Of a DNA stretch of 64,000 nt, positions 33,169 through 42,411 are shown in pieces (the first letter of the stretch is position 1; each line of letters begins with the position of its first letter). Below the pieces are notes generated by a model. It ran no database searches. It saw only the letters and a list, made by a program, of their open reading frames with translations, and had not been told where the DNA came from. A program made the position numbers and the translations under genes. Source of the stretch: SCGC-AAA076-P13 sp964276145 (lineage in GTDB: Bacteria; Pseudomonadota; Gammaproteobacteria; Magnimaribacterales; D2472); NCBI GenBank assembly GCA_964276145.1, contig CAXYDN010000003.1, positions 124,001 through 188,000 of the forward strand, given 5' to 3'.

Positions 33169-34554
33169 CTACTTAGACTCTGCTCTCTCAGCAAGAATAC
33201 CTGTACTCTGCTCTTCTAAAATGCTAATAATTCCTCTAGCAGAAGATTGTGTAAATGAGTGAAGTAAGCTCGTTGGAATTGCTACTAATAGACCTAAAAC
33301 TGTTGTAACAAGTGCTTGAGAAATACCGCCAGCCATTAATTTTGGATCACCAGTTCCGTATAGAGTAATCATTTGGAAAGTAACAATCATACCTGTCACT
33401 GTTCCTAACAGACCAGCTAATGGAGCGATAACTGAAATAATTTTTATGAAGCCTATACCTGAGTCAATTGCAGGTCTTTCGGCCATTATAGCCTCAGCCA
33501 ATTTAAGTTCTAAAGTATCTATATCTTTATCAAAATTATCTTTTCCAACTTTTAATACTCTACCAAGAGGGTTAGAAGAGTCTGCTGCATCTTGATTAGC
33601 TTGTTTTCTAACAGCAGTTCCAATGATATATAAACTATATAATTTATAAAATGCAAAAAAGACTGCAATGATACCTACGGCAATAATTGCATAACCAACT
33701 TCTCTACCTTGCTGAGCTCTTTCTAGCAATGATGGGGTTTGTATTAAATTAGCAAGAAGGCTTCCTCCAGTTGGACCCGTTGGATCTACTCCAAATTTCA
33801 CTTGATCACCAACATTTGCATTACCAACTTTTTTGGCAGTCTTGGTAAATCTTCCAGCCGGCTGTCTAGGTAAAAAAGCGTATTGACCTTTGGATGTAGC
33901 ATATTCTAGATATTTTCCATCACACACAGCATTAAACAACCCCACTCTAGTAACTGTACATTCAGAAGTTTCACCATCTACATCGATGACATTTGTATTG
34001 AACGATACAACTTGGCCACTAGCAACCATCTCTCTTTGGAGCTCATACCATAAACCCTCAATTTCTCTAATAGTTGGTAGCTCTGTTGTTTCTGACATTT
34101 TTCCAGTTAAATCATTAAGAAACTTAACTCTTTCTTTGCCATATTCAGCTCCAGTTAGTGAGCCAGAAAACTGAACTGCCGCTTCACCAGCTGAACTTTG
34201 CAGATGACCAAACAACTCAACAAGCGAGCCTAACTCTTTATTGTATGCCTCTTCTTTTACACGGAGTATTCCTTCGTTCTTTTTATATTCTGCTTCAAGA
34301 GTATCTGCTATTTTTTCTTGTCTAGCTAATTCTCTTTTCTCAGCAGCTAATATAGAGGCTTGTTTATTTTTATTTGCAACAAACTGATTTTCTCTTTCAG
34401 AGTTTGTAGCCTGTTCTTTAGTTTTACCCTCTTTTACAAGAGCCAGCAAAGCTTCAACAGTTGAAACTTCAACAACCTCTTCAGTAGCATCTTGAGCAAA
34501 AATAATACCACTTAAGGAGATCAATAAAGCTGGAATTATATATAAATTTTTCAT
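33169..34554 (-). CDS. ttpC: TtpC-like large ExbB-family protein with periplasmic coiled coil
   Basis: A 461-residue protein. A signal peptide (MKNLYIIPALLISLSGIIFAQ) is followed by about 250 periplasmic residues. These open with a long Glu/Lys-rich coiled coil (about residues 55-115) and contain Cys in DGETSECTVTRVGLFNAVCDG. Three membrane helices then make an ExbB/MotA domain with APLAGLLGTVTGMIVTFQMITLYGTGDPKLMAGGISQAL. The plan matches TtpC, needed for TonB2-dependent iron uptake in Vibrio. Its start overlaps the DUF3450 stop by one base. Confidence 0.87.
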   Translation of the reverse strand: MKNLYIIPALLISLSGIIFAQDATEEVVEVSTVEALLALVKEGKTKEQATNSERENQFVANKNKQASILAAEKRELARQEKIADTLEAEYKKNEGILRVKEEAYNKELGSLVELFGHLQSSAGEAAVQFSGSLTGAEYGKERVKFLNDLTGKMSETTELPTIREIEGLWYELQREMVASGQVVSFNTNVIDVDGETSECTVTRVGLFNAVCDGKYLEYATSKGQYAFLPRQPAGRFTKTAKKVGNANVGDQVKFGVDPTGPTGGSLLANLIQTPSLLERAQQGREVGYAIIAVGIIAVFFAFYKLYSLYIIGTAVRKQANQDAADSSNPLGRVLKVGKDNFDKDIDTLELKLAEAIMAERPAIDSGIGFIKIISVIAPLAGLLGTVTGMIVTFQMITLYGTGDPKLMAGGISQALVTTVLGLLVAIPTSLLHSFTQSSARGIISILEEQSTGILAERAESK

Positions 34555-35303
34555 TACACTTCTCCTTTGATAACTGGCATCATCAACATGTCTGTTGGTG
34601 CTAATTTTTTGGCCATTCTAATACCATTTCTTATAGGCTTTCTGTATGAGCCAGGTAATTCATCCCATGTGTTAGTTTCATTATTCCATCTCCCACTAGA
34701 TTGCTCATCTTTAGTTTGATAAAACATTCCAATTCTTCCTATAACCAAAATATTGACTACCGTTCCATCTAGGAGAGTGCTTTCATAAGTATCAATCTTT
34801 CTTCCATACTCAGCTTCAATGTTGTAAGCCTCAAGGACTTGTCTGACTTGTTCTGAAGCTGTAACTTTAGGTTTTGCTAACGAAGATCTAACTAGATCAA
34901 TTCTATTTTGTCTTTCTTCAATCCTGAAGGGAGTATCAAGAGCAATGAAAGATTCAAGACTTTCTAGCATTCTTTGAGCTAAAGGTGGTATTTGTCTTTG
35001 CATGACAACAACCTGAACAAGCTGATCATCAAGCTTATCCATTAAATCAAGCTGTGCTTGAATCTGGATTCTTTTTTGCTCATTATATAATTTTAGACCT
35101 TCAACTTGTTTGGATACAGCTTTCCACTCATTCACAATCTTATCAGTCATTCTTTCTGTAGCATCTATATTGTCTTGTGACTTAGCGGACAGCAATTGAT
35201 TATCTCTACCTACCTCGAGAACACTTTCCATATCAGAAGAGGAAAGAAGTCCAGACACAGAGATGACCATGCATATATGCATTAAATTAAATTTACTTTT
35301 CAT
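34554..35303 (-). CDS. DUF3450 family periplasmic protein
   Basis: A 249-residue protein with an N-terminal signal-like segment (MKSKFNLMHICMVISVSGLLSS), a long coiled coil (about residues 40-125; KQVEGLKLYNEQKRIQIQAQLDLM...) and a globular end with VNILVIGRIGMFYQTKDEQSSGRW. The order and the coiled coil fit DUF3450, usually the first gene of TtpC-ExbBD-TonB2 operons. The role is uncharacterised; a periplasmic partner of the TtpC coiled coil is a fair inference. AGGGAGA lies 6 bases before the ATG. Confidence 0.85.
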   Translation of the reverse strand: MKSKFNLMHICMVISVSGLLSSSDMESVLEVGRDNQLLSAKSQDNIDATERMTDKIVNEWKAVSKQVEGLKLYNEQKRIQIQAQLDLMDKLDDQLVQVVVMQRQIPPLAQRMLESLESFIALDTPFRIEERQNRIDLVRSSLAKPKVTASEQVRQVLEAYNIEAEYGRKIDTYESTLLDGTVVNILVIGRIGMFYQTKDEQSSGRWNNETNTWDELPGSYRKPIRNGIRMAKKLAPTDMLMMPVIKGEV

Positions 35304-35324
35304 AAATATCTCCCTAAAAGTTTG

Positions 35325-35352
35325 ACTATATTAACAGTGATCAGTTAATAGT
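35325..35352. promoter_or_regulatory. Interrupted palindrome upstream of the TonB operon
   Basis: Outer arms ACTAT (35325) and ATAGT (to 35352) and inner arms TTAAC (35331) and GTTAA (35344-35348) are inverted around a GTGATCAG core. The 28-bp element lies 22-49 bases before the DUF3450 start, about where an operator over the promoter would be. It does not look like a Fur box. The regulator is unknown, and the symmetry is imperfect by two bases. Confidence 0.35.
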
Positions 35353-35392
35353 TAAATGACTTTCTAACATATTACTTTAACATTATATTTCT

Positions 35393-36247
35393 TTATTTCA
35401 TGAAATTTATTAACAAAACAGGGGTTTCAGATTTGTATTTTATATAATCTTCATCATGACCCCATTTTTTATCAGCTCGATCTTCTAGCATTCGAACACC
35501 GCTTACATATACAAGAAGAAAATATGTAAACAGTGGAGAAATGAGAGTTAGGTATTGAAGTCCGTTTAATGAAGAAAATGACATAACCGCAATTCCAGAC
35601 CATAAAACAATTTCACCAAAGAAGTTTGGGTGTCTTGATTTTGCCCATAAACCAGAAGTAATGAATTTATCTCTATTTTCAGGAATTGATCTAAATGCAG
35701 TCTTTTGTTTATCTGCAATAACTTCTGTAATAAAGCCATAAAGAAATAAGCCTAAGCCTATATAAAATAATGCATTCATAACGACTCCCGAATCAGAAGA
35801 TATAGCAGTTAGTGCACACATCGAACAAAGCGAGACCCATAAACCCTGAAGAGTCCATGTCATAAAAAATTGAGTTGCTGATGGTTTAATTGTTCTGAAT
35901 CTTTTATCTTCACCATCTTTATGGATTCTCATAAATAAAAAACTTCCAAGTCTAGTTGCCCAAAGAGTAATTAAAAGTACGATTGCTATGTTAGCCCCAT
36001 TTAAATTATCAAAATTATTTGAGCTTGAGATTAATGAATACCAGATAACAGATAGATAAGTAAGACTTCCTGTTAAATCATAAAACTTTTCAGTTTGAAA
36101 TATATATGCAGGCAAAAAAGCAATCCATTGAATTATAAAAGCCAAAATTACAACCCTAAGTACTAAGTCTATGCCTGTAGCACCAGCAATAAGAACGGCT
36201 ATTAGAAAAGCCATCATTGATATTAATATATTTATAATCTGTTTCAT
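35393..36247 (-). CDS. DUF1295 membrane protein (steroid 5-alpha-reductase/ICMT-like fold)
   Basis: A 284-residue protein with about seven membrane helices. The C-terminal block RHPNFFGEIVLWSGIAVM and VSGVRMLEDRADKKWGHDEDYIKYKSETP is the NADPH- or SAM-binding signature of DUF1295/isoprenylcysteine methyltransferase-like proteins. I chose the ATG at 36247, which has GGGAG about 8 bases upstream, over an upstream in-frame start inside the peptidase gene. The substrate is unknown. It follows the ACE-like peptidase gene by 2 bases. Confidence 0.82.
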   Translation of the reverse strand: MKQIINILISMMAFLIAVLIAGATGIDLVLRVVILAFIIQWIAFLPAYIFQTEKFYDLTGSLTYLSVIWYSLISSSNNFDNLNGANIAIVLLITLWATRLGSFLFMRIHKDGEDKRFRTIKPSATQFFMTWTLQGLWVSLCSMCALTAISSDSGVVMNALFYIGLGLFLYGFITEVIADKQKTAFRSIPENRDKFITSGLWAKSRHPNFFGEIVLWSGIAVMSFSSLNGLQYLTLISPLFTYFLLVYVSGVRMLEDRADKKWGHDEDYIKYKSETPVLLINFMK

Positions 36248-36249
36248 TT

Positions 36250-38067
36250 TTATTGCTCCCAACCGCAAGTTCTATTTTTATTTTGGACGTCTAACCACTC
36301 TTTTAATGGCTTATAGTAGTTCATTACTGATTTCCCACTTATTTTTCTAGTACCTGTTAGTTTCTCAAAAGCGTCTTGCCACGGAGCACTTTGGCCCATT
36401 GCCATAGTCGAAATAATTTTTTCTCCAGCCAATTTATCACCATATATTGAGCACTCATGAAGTGATCCTGTAAATCCAATATCATTGCAAAGTGATTCGT
36501 GGAATTGATACTGCATTATTCTAGCTAAATAATATCTTGTATAAGGTGTATTGCCTGGAATGTGGTATTTAGCTCCAGGATCAAAATATTCTTCAGATCT
36601 ATATGATGGCGGAGCAATTCCTTGATATGCCTCTCGCATATTCCACCAAGCTTCATTTAATTCGGTATCACTTATATCCCCAGTAAAAACTCCTGCTCTC
36701 CATTTATCTAACATCAAGGCCCATGGAATAACCACGACTCCTTCTAAAGCTTGCTTCATTAATAAGCCTATTGAATCATTTTTTGCTTGTTCAGCCTCAT
36801 CTGCAGTAATAAAACCTATCTGTTTAAGATAGTCTGGTGTGATTGAGAGCGTTAAAAGATCTCCAAATGCTTCATGAAATCCATCATTTGCTCCACCCTG
36901 AAAAAGTGTTGGTAGGTGATTATAAGCTTGATAATAAAAAATATGTCCTAATTCATGATGAATAGTGATGAAGTCTTCTTCATTTTTTTCTATGCACATC
37001 TTAATTCTTAAATCATTGTTAGCTGAATCTAAGTTCCATGCAGACGCATGACAGACAACCGATCTGTCTTGAGGCTTAACAAATAATGACCTTTCCCAAA
37101 ATGTGTCTGGAAGTGGCTCAAAACCTATAGATAGAAAAAAGTCTTCAGCATATTTAACCATTTCAGTCTCATTGATATTTCTTTCTTGAATAATTTGCGT
37201 AACATCAACGGATTTTGTTTTGCTAGCTTCTGGATAAACAAGGTCATATATATTTGACCATGACTGACCCCACATATTTCCCATTAAGTGAACTGGCAGA
37301 GGTCCATTAAGTGAAACAACCTCATCCCCATAGTGCTTATTTAATTGACTTCTAACATGGCAATGCAAAGCATCATATAAGGGTTTTACTTCTTCCCAAA
37401 CTGAATCTGTTTCTTTTAGAAAATCATCTGCGGGCATATCGTATTTACTAAACCATAAATCATCTAAGCCACTATATCCAAGATCTCTTGATCCTTGATT
37501 TCCAATTTCAACCATTCTCATATACATAGGTTTCATTGGTTTTCCAACCTCATGCCAACCATTCCAGGCCATAAGGAGATCTTTTGGATTTCTAGATTTA
37601 TCTATAATCTGCTCAAATGCTTCAAGATCATAACAACTGCCATCTTCATAACAATATTCTCCACTACCATACATTGCTTCTAATTTTGTTGAAATAGATG
37701 ACAGTTCGCTTGCTAAATTTTCATCAAGCGGAGGCGGCATAACAAATGAGCTTTTTAGTAGCTCAAGCTTTCTTCGATTAGAATCTGAGGTTTTTAAATC
37801 ATTAAAGCTTGATGCTGTTCTTGAATTTTCAAGAGATTTCAAAGTATATCTCTTACTATAATCTGCAACTATGTTTTGAGAATCATGAGTAATAAAATTC
37901 GATCCTATCCAATAGGCTGAACTGACAATAGGACCTTCAGATAAGTTGTCTTTTTCAATCTTTTCTAAAAAAATTTCTAAATCATTTTCAGATTTAGTTT
38001 GTTCGCTAGTTTGACTGCAAGACGTTACAATTGCAGCTATGGCAATTAATAAAGATAATTTTTTCAT
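36250..38067 (-). CDS. Peptidyl-dipeptidase A (ACE-like, M2 family) lipoprotein
   Basis: A 605-residue zinc dipeptidyl carboxypeptidase. A lipoprotein signal ends in the lipobox VTSC at about residue 17. The zinc site is HHELGHI (HExxH), with the third ligand Glu in HEAFGD. GPLPVHLMGNMWGQSW and AYQGIAPPSYRSEEYFDPGAKYH are M2-family blocks. The frame runs open further upstream, but MKKLSLLIAIAAI at 38067 is the start, with GGGGA before it. It probably trims dipeptides from peptides at the cell envelope. Divergent from efp with 48 bases between. Confidence 0.93.
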   Translation of the reverse strand: MKKLSLLIAIAAIVTSCSQTSEQTKSENDLEIFLEKIEKDNLSEGPIVSSAYWIGSNFITHDSQNIVADYSKRYTLKSLENSRTASSFNDLKTSDSNRRKLELLKSSFVMPPPLDENLASELSSISTKLEAMYGSGEYCYEDGSCYDLEAFEQIIDKSRNPKDLLMAWNGWHEVGKPMKPMYMRMVEIGNQGSRDLGYSGLDDLWFSKYDMPADDFLKETDSVWEEVKPLYDALHCHVRSQLNKHYGDEVVSLNGPLPVHLMGNMWGQSWSNIYDLVYPEASKTKSVDVTQIIQERNINETEMVKYAEDFFLSIGFEPLPDTFWERSLFVKPQDRSVVCHASAWNLDSANNDLRIKMCIEKNEEDFITIHHELGHIFYYQAYNHLPTLFQGGANDGFHEAFGDLLTLSITPDYLKQIGFITADEAEQAKNDSIGLLMKQALEGVVVIPWALMLDKWRAGVFTGDISDTELNEAWWNMREAYQGIAPPSYRSEEYFDPGAKYHIPGNTPYTRYYLARIMQYQFHESLCNDIGFTGSLHECSIYGDKLAGEKIISTMAMGQSAPWQDAFEKLTGTRKISGKSVMNYYKPLKEWLDVQNKNRTCGWEQ

Positions 38068-38115
38068 AGTTTTCCCCTGAAACAAATAATAAAATAACAT
38101 AAAAATATACTTGAT

Positions 38116-38679
38116 ATGAAGATTTCTACAAACCAATTTAAAAATGGAACAAAACTACTAATTGATAATGCTCCTTGCTCAATAATTGAGCATGAGTTCC
38201 ACAAACCTGGCAAAGGCCAAGCTGTAATGAGAGTTAAATATAAAAACCTTCTTACTGGCAATACTAATGATAAAACTTTTAAATCTGGGGAGTCGGCTGA
38301 AACAGCTGATATCAATCATAAAGATATGGAGTTTTTATATTGTGATGGTACAAGTTGGCACTTTATGGATTCCTTAACTTTCGAACAAATAGAAATAGGT
38401 TATAAAGAGATGGGTGACGCAAAAAAATGGTTGGTTGGTCAAGAAACTTGTGAAATTATTTTGTGGGACGACAAGCCTATTCTTGTAGACCCTCCAGTAA
38501 ATGTTGAGCTCAAAATCGTCAACTCTGAACCAGGAGTCAAAGGTGACACTGTCTCAGGTGCAACCAAACCAGCAGAATTAGAAACTGGCGTCACTATACA
38601 AGTGCCATTGTTTGTTAATGAGGGTGAAACTGTGAAGGTTGATACTAGAGATGAAAGTTATATTGGAAGAGCTAAGTAA
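38116..38679 (+). CDS. efp: Translation elongation factor P
   Basis: A 187-residue three-domain protein that relieves ribosome stalling at polyproline. The domain I loop reads EFHKPGKGQAVMRVKYKN, with the modifiable Lys33. The length and the C-terminal TIQVPLFVNEGETVKVDTRDESYIGRAK are standard. No Shine-Dalgarno is obvious in the 48 bases upstream. The stop overlaps the argS start in TAATG, so efp and argS are coupled. Confidence 0.97.
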   Translation: MKISTNQFKNGTKLLIDNAPCSIIEHEFHKPGKGQAVMRVKYKNLLTGNTNDKTFKSGESAETADINHKDMEFLYCDGTSWHFMDSLTFEQIEIGYKEMGDAKKWLVGQETCEIILWDDKPILVDPPVNVELKIVNSEPGVKGDTVSGATKPAELETGVTIQVPLFVNEGETVKVDTRDESYIGRAK

Positions 38680-40424
38680 TGATTGAGGTTCTTAATGAAG
38701 AGATAAACAAATTTTTATCATCCCATCCTAGTGTTGAAAAAAATACATTGAGCCAAATTAAAAAAAGATACTCTTCAACTGTTACTGATGAGCTTTCTAA
38801 AGGTCATCTAACAACAAATGTTTGTATGATTGCTGCAAGTCAATTAAAAATAAATCCTAAAGAATTGGCCAATGAATTACAAAAAGAATTAAGTGATTCA
38901 AAGAAATTTAAAAAAGTTGAAGCTGCTGGCCCTGGCTTTATTAATATTACTCTTAAAAGAGAAAACTTTATTTCAACAATTGATAATGTTAATGCTCAAT
39001 CCATAAATTTTGGGTCTTCAAATTCCGGTAAGAATCAATCAATACAAATTGAATTTGTATCTGCAAATCCAACAGGCCCCCTTCATGTGGGTCATGGAAG
39101 AGGTGCAGCATATGGTGATGCTATTGGAAGAATTCTTAAATCTTCTGGCTATGAAGTTCAAAAAGAATACTATATAAACGATGCTGGAAGACAGATAGAT
39201 ATTCTTACTGCAAGTGTTTTCACTAGAATTTTTGAAGAAGATTTATCCGGATATTTTCCAAAAAATGCTTATAAAGGTTCGTATATATTTGATATAGCTG
39301 AATTATTTAAAAAAAAATATAGACCAAATACCCTAATTGACTATAAATCATTAATTCACAACCTTCCTCAGGAGGAAGAAAAAGAAATAGATGAGCTAAT
39401 ACTAAGAATTAAAAAAACAGAAAATGATATGTGGTCCAAGGTTAAATCTTTAGCTCTTAGTGAGGTCTTGCAGACAATCAGATCTGATCTTGAGAGCTTT
39501 AATGTATCTTTTGATAACTGGTTTAGCGAGTCAAGCCTTGGTGATTTAAGTGATAAGAAATCAAAAATATCAACGGCAATTACATCATTAAAAAATAAAG
39601 ATCTTGCTTATGAAGAAAATGGAGCGATTTGGCTAAATACAAGTCACGCAGGAGATGATAAGAATAGAGTTTTAATTAGAGATGATGGAAGAGCCACATA
39701 CTTTGCTTCTGATGTGGCATATCACAAAGATAAAATTGATAGAGGCTTTGATAAGCTGATTAATGTCTGGGGCGCAGATCATCATGGGTATATAAAAAGA
39801 ATAGAAGCTTCTATTAATGGACTTGGCTTTGATGAAGAGAAACTTGATGTGCAACTTGTTCAATTTGCAAATCTTTTTAAAGATGGCAAGAAAATTAAAA
39901 TGTCGACAAGGTCTGGTGAATTCTTTTCTTTAGCAGATCTAATAGATGAAATTGGAACAGATGCTGCAAGATTCTACTACCTATCAAAACAGGCTGATCA
40001 ACACCTGGATTTTGATCTTGATCTTGCTAAAGCTGATAGTAAGGAAAATATGTTTTATTACATTCAATACGCCCACGCAAGAATATGTTCACTGCATAAA
40101 AAGTACACGGATGAAAATTCATCCCTGCCTAAGAAAGCAGTTAGCATAACTAGTGGATCATATAAGAATTGTGATAAGTTAATTCATGAAATGAGCAAAT
40201 ATCCAACCGTAGTATCTAGGGCTTCGTCGTCGCTTCAACCGCATTTAATCATATTTTATTTAAAAGATTTTGCTCATTGTTTTCATAGTTTCTATAACGA
40301 TAATCAAGTATTAACTGAATCAAAAGAGAATGTTGAGGCAATAATTTACTGTCTTGATGCTGCAAAAACAATCTTGTCTAATGGACTCGCTTTGTTAGGC
40401 ATTAAGCCAATAGAAAAAATGTAA
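38679..40424 (+). CDS. argS: Arginyl-tRNA synthetase
   Basis: A 581-residue class I synthetase charging tRNA-Arg. The N-terminal Add1 domain is followed by SANPTGPLHVGHGRGAAYGDAIGRIL (HIGH motif as HVGH), INDAGRQ, VWGADHHGYIKR, KKIKMSTRSGEF in the KMSK position and a helical anticodon-binding domain ending ALLGIKPIEKM. The length is normal. A SPOR-domain gene follows after 5 bases, as argS-ftsN-type order in other gammaproteobacteria. Confidence 0.97.
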   Translation: MIEVLNEEINKFLSSHPSVEKNTLSQIKKRYSSTVTDELSKGHLTTNVCMIAASQLKINPKELANELQKELSDSKKFKKVEAAGPGFINITLKRENFISTIDNVNAQSINFGSSNSGKNQSIQIEFVSANPTGPLHVGHGRGAAYGDAIGRILKSSGYEVQKEYYINDAGRQIDILTASVFTRIFEEDLSGYFPKNAYKGSYIFDIAELFKKKYRPNTLIDYKSLIHNLPQEEEKEIDELILRIKKTENDMWSKVKSLALSEVLQTIRSDLESFNVSFDNWFSESSLGDLSDKKSKISTAITSLKNKDLAYEENGAIWLNTSHAGDDKNRVLIRDDGRATYFASDVAYHKDKIDRGFDKLINVWGADHHGYIKRIEASINGLGFDEEKLDVQLVQFANLFKDGKKIKMSTRSGEFFSLADLIDEIGTDAARFYYLSKQADQHLDFDLDLAKADSKENMFYYIQYAHARICSLHKKYTDENSSLPKKAVSITSGSYKNCDKLIHEMSKYPTVVSRASSSLQPHLIIFYLKDFAHCFHSFYNDNQVLTESKENVEAIIYCLDAAKTILSNGLALLGIKPIEKM

Positions 40425-40429
40425 TCTAT

Positions 40430-40963
40430 ATGCGAGATTATGCCAAGAGAAATTCTTCTAGTAAAAATAATATAAGTGCAAAAAAAACTATTTTTAGATC
40501 AAAGAAAAAAAATATCTCTGTTGTATCAAGCAATATATTACTAGGTTTGATTCTAATGTCAGCAATGCTTGCTGTAATATCATTTGTATATTTTGATACT
40601 GATATTAAATCTGTTGAGCCTAGGGAAAGTTTAAATAATATAACTATAGACTTTCCAACATCTCTCTTAGAGAATTCTATTCTTATTGAATCAAGTGATA
40701 AGGATAATTTTATGTCTTGTGAATATTTTGTCCAGATTGGGGCATACGGTAACAAAAAATATGCTTATGAGGCAAAAGAAATACTTGAAGAAATTAATCT
40801 AATCACTATAAACGAAATATATAGTGCCTCCAATCCCAAGAAGTTACTTCATAGTGTTTTAAGTGGTCCATATGAGAATAGGTCTGCGGCAAATAATGCT
40901 AAAGAGCAAATAACAAAGAGTGGCTTTGATCCTAGGCTTAGAACTTTATGCAAAAAGAATTAA
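40430..40963 (+). CDS. SPOR-domain cell-division protein (FtsN-like)
   Basis: A 177-residue bitopic membrane protein. A basic cytoplasmic N-terminus (YAKRNSSSKNN... RSKKKN) is followed by a helix at about residues 35-55, a short linker and a C-terminal SPOR domain (YFVQIGAYGNKKYAYEAKEIL ... SVLSGPYENRSAANNAKEQI). SPOR domains bind denuded peptidoglycan at the septum. The position after argS matches ftsN. It lacks the long FtsN linker, so it is a minimal version. It overlaps yggS by 16 bases. Confidence 0.85.
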   Translation: MRDYAKRNSSSKNNISAKKTIFRSKKKNISVVSSNILLGLILMSAMLAVISFVYFDTDIKSVEPRESLNNITIDFPTSLLENSILIESSDKDNFMSCEYFVQIGAYGNKKYAYEAKEILEEINLITINEIYSASNPKKLLHSVLSGPYENRSAANNAKEQITKSGFDPRLRTLCKKN

Positions 40964-41619
40964 GAACTCAAATCAATAATCTTGAATTAAGCATCAAAAG
41001 TGCTTCCGCAGATGCATCTAGAAAATCAAACATAACAACAATTGCTGTATCAAAGAAAAAGACTATTGAATATATTAAATGTGCATACGATTTAGGTATC
41101 AGAAACTTTGGTGAAAATTATGCTCAAGAACTAGAAGATAAAGCAAGACAGTCCAAGTTAGATAAAATTATTTGGCATTTTATTGGCCCTCTCCAATCTA
41201 ATAAAACAAAAATTATTTCAAATTATGCTCATTGGGTACACTCATTAGATAGAGAAAAAATAGTAAATAAAATTAACAACGAATGTGAAAATTTTAATAA
41301 AAAGATAAATGGATGCATACAAGTTAATATCTCAGAAGAGGCATCTAAGTCGGGAATAAAACCTGAAGAACTATTAGATTTTGCAGATCATCTTAAGTCG
41401 CTGGAAAATATTAATTTAAGAGGCATAATGGTTCTTCCTAGTCTTTCAGGAGATGCTGAAGAACAAATGATTAAATCAAAGAAATTACATAATAAACTTA
41501 TAGAATCTCACCCAAATGCTAAATTTCTCTCTATGGGGACTACTAATGACTTTGAGTCTGCAATAAAATTTGGTTCAAACATGATAAGAGTTGGGGAGCT
41601 TATCTTTGGTAAAAGATAA
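40948..41619 (+). CDS. yggS: YggS/PLPBP family pyridoxal phosphate-homeostasis protein
   Basis: A 223-residue single-barrel PLP-binding protein. The Lys is in ITTIAVSKKKTIE, followed by GIRNFGENYAQELEDKA, IIWHFIGPLQSNK, QVNISEEASKSGI and FLSMGTTNDFESAIKFGSNMIRVGELIFG. It maintains free PLP and amino/keto acid balance and is not a racemase. It is the first gene of the conserved yggS-proC-yggT-metX-metW-rdgB-hemW block and overlaps proC by one base. Confidence 0.95.
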   Translation: MQKELRTQINNLELSIKSASADASRKSNITTIAVSKKKTIEYIKCAYDLGIRNFGENYAQELEDKARQSKLDKIIWHFIGPLQSNKTKIISNYAHWVHSLDREKIVNKINNECENFNKKINGCIQVNISEEASKSGIKPEELLDFADHLKSLENINLRGIMVLPSLSGDAEEQMIKSKKLHNKLIESHPNAKFLSMGTTNDFESAIKFGSNMIRVGELIFGKR

Positions 41620-42410
41620 TGAAGAGATTAATATTTTTTGGGGCAGGAAACATTTCTCAAGCCGTTATAAGTGGTTTGATAAATAGTGGCTATAGTAAAA
41701 AAGATATATTTTATATTGATAGAAACCAAGCTAATTCTTTAAAACTTAAGAAACTAAAAATTAAGAGACTGGAACTTAGTAGTTCACAGCCTTCTGATAT
41801 ATTTATATTAGCCGTCAAGCCAAAAGATGCTATAGGGGCATACTCAGAGATATGTGCCTTTGTTAAAAAACCTAAAATTATTGCTTTAGTTGCTGGCATA
41901 AAATCAAAAAAATATCTTGCTAAATTTTCCAATGTTGAGCTAATGCGAGTTATGCCAAACACCTCCTCTAGATTTAATAAAGGAATAACCGCTATACATA
42001 ATATCTCTGCATCAAAAACTACTGTAAAAAAAGTTGCCAAGCTTTTTAACGCTGTTGGAATAATTTTAGAAATAAGTAATGAATCTTATTTAGATGATTT
42101 TACAGGCCTTATAGGCAGTGGTCCTGCTTACTTCTTTTATCTTCTTCAGGTTTATGAGAAACGTATAATGAAAATTTGCAATGGAGATATTGAAAAAAAG
42201 AATCTTATAATGTGCAATCTTTTAGACGGTGTTTCTAAATCAATTGGGAGTGGGGAAACAATAAACTCGTTAATTGATGCTGTAGCATCAAAAAAGGGAA
42301 CTACCGAAGCTGGTATTAAAAGTTTTAAGGGAGATCAGCTTTCAAAAAGTTTTGATAGGGGTATTGCTGCAGCAATAAAAAGGTCTAAAGAAATTTCGAG
42401 TGAGTTTTAG
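41619..42410 (+). CDS. proC: Pyrroline-5-carboxylate reductase
   Basis: A 263-residue enzyme for the last step of proline synthesis. The N-terminal NAD(P) fold reads IFFGAGNISQAVISGLINSG, then LAVKPKD, VMPNTSSRFNKGITAI and the dimer/substrate block LIGSGPAYFFYLLQ. The usual V(A)SPGGTT appears as VASKKGTTEAGI. The middle region (YEKRIMKICNGDIEKKN) is more charged than normal. The stop is one base before the yggT ATG. Confidence 0.92.
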   Translation: MKRLIFFGAGNISQAVISGLINSGYSKKDIFYIDRNQANSLKLKKLKIKRLELSSSQPSDIFILAVKPKDAIGAYSEICAFVKKPKIIALVAGIKSKKYLAKFSNVELMRVMPNTSSRFNKGITAIHNISASKTTVKKVAKLFNAVGIILEISNESYLDDFTGLIGSGPAYFFYLLQVYEKRIMKICNGDIEKKNLIMCNLLDGVSKSIGSGETINSLIDAVASKKGTTEAGIKSFKGDQLSKSFDRGIAAAIKRSKEISSEF

Positions 42411-42411
42411 T

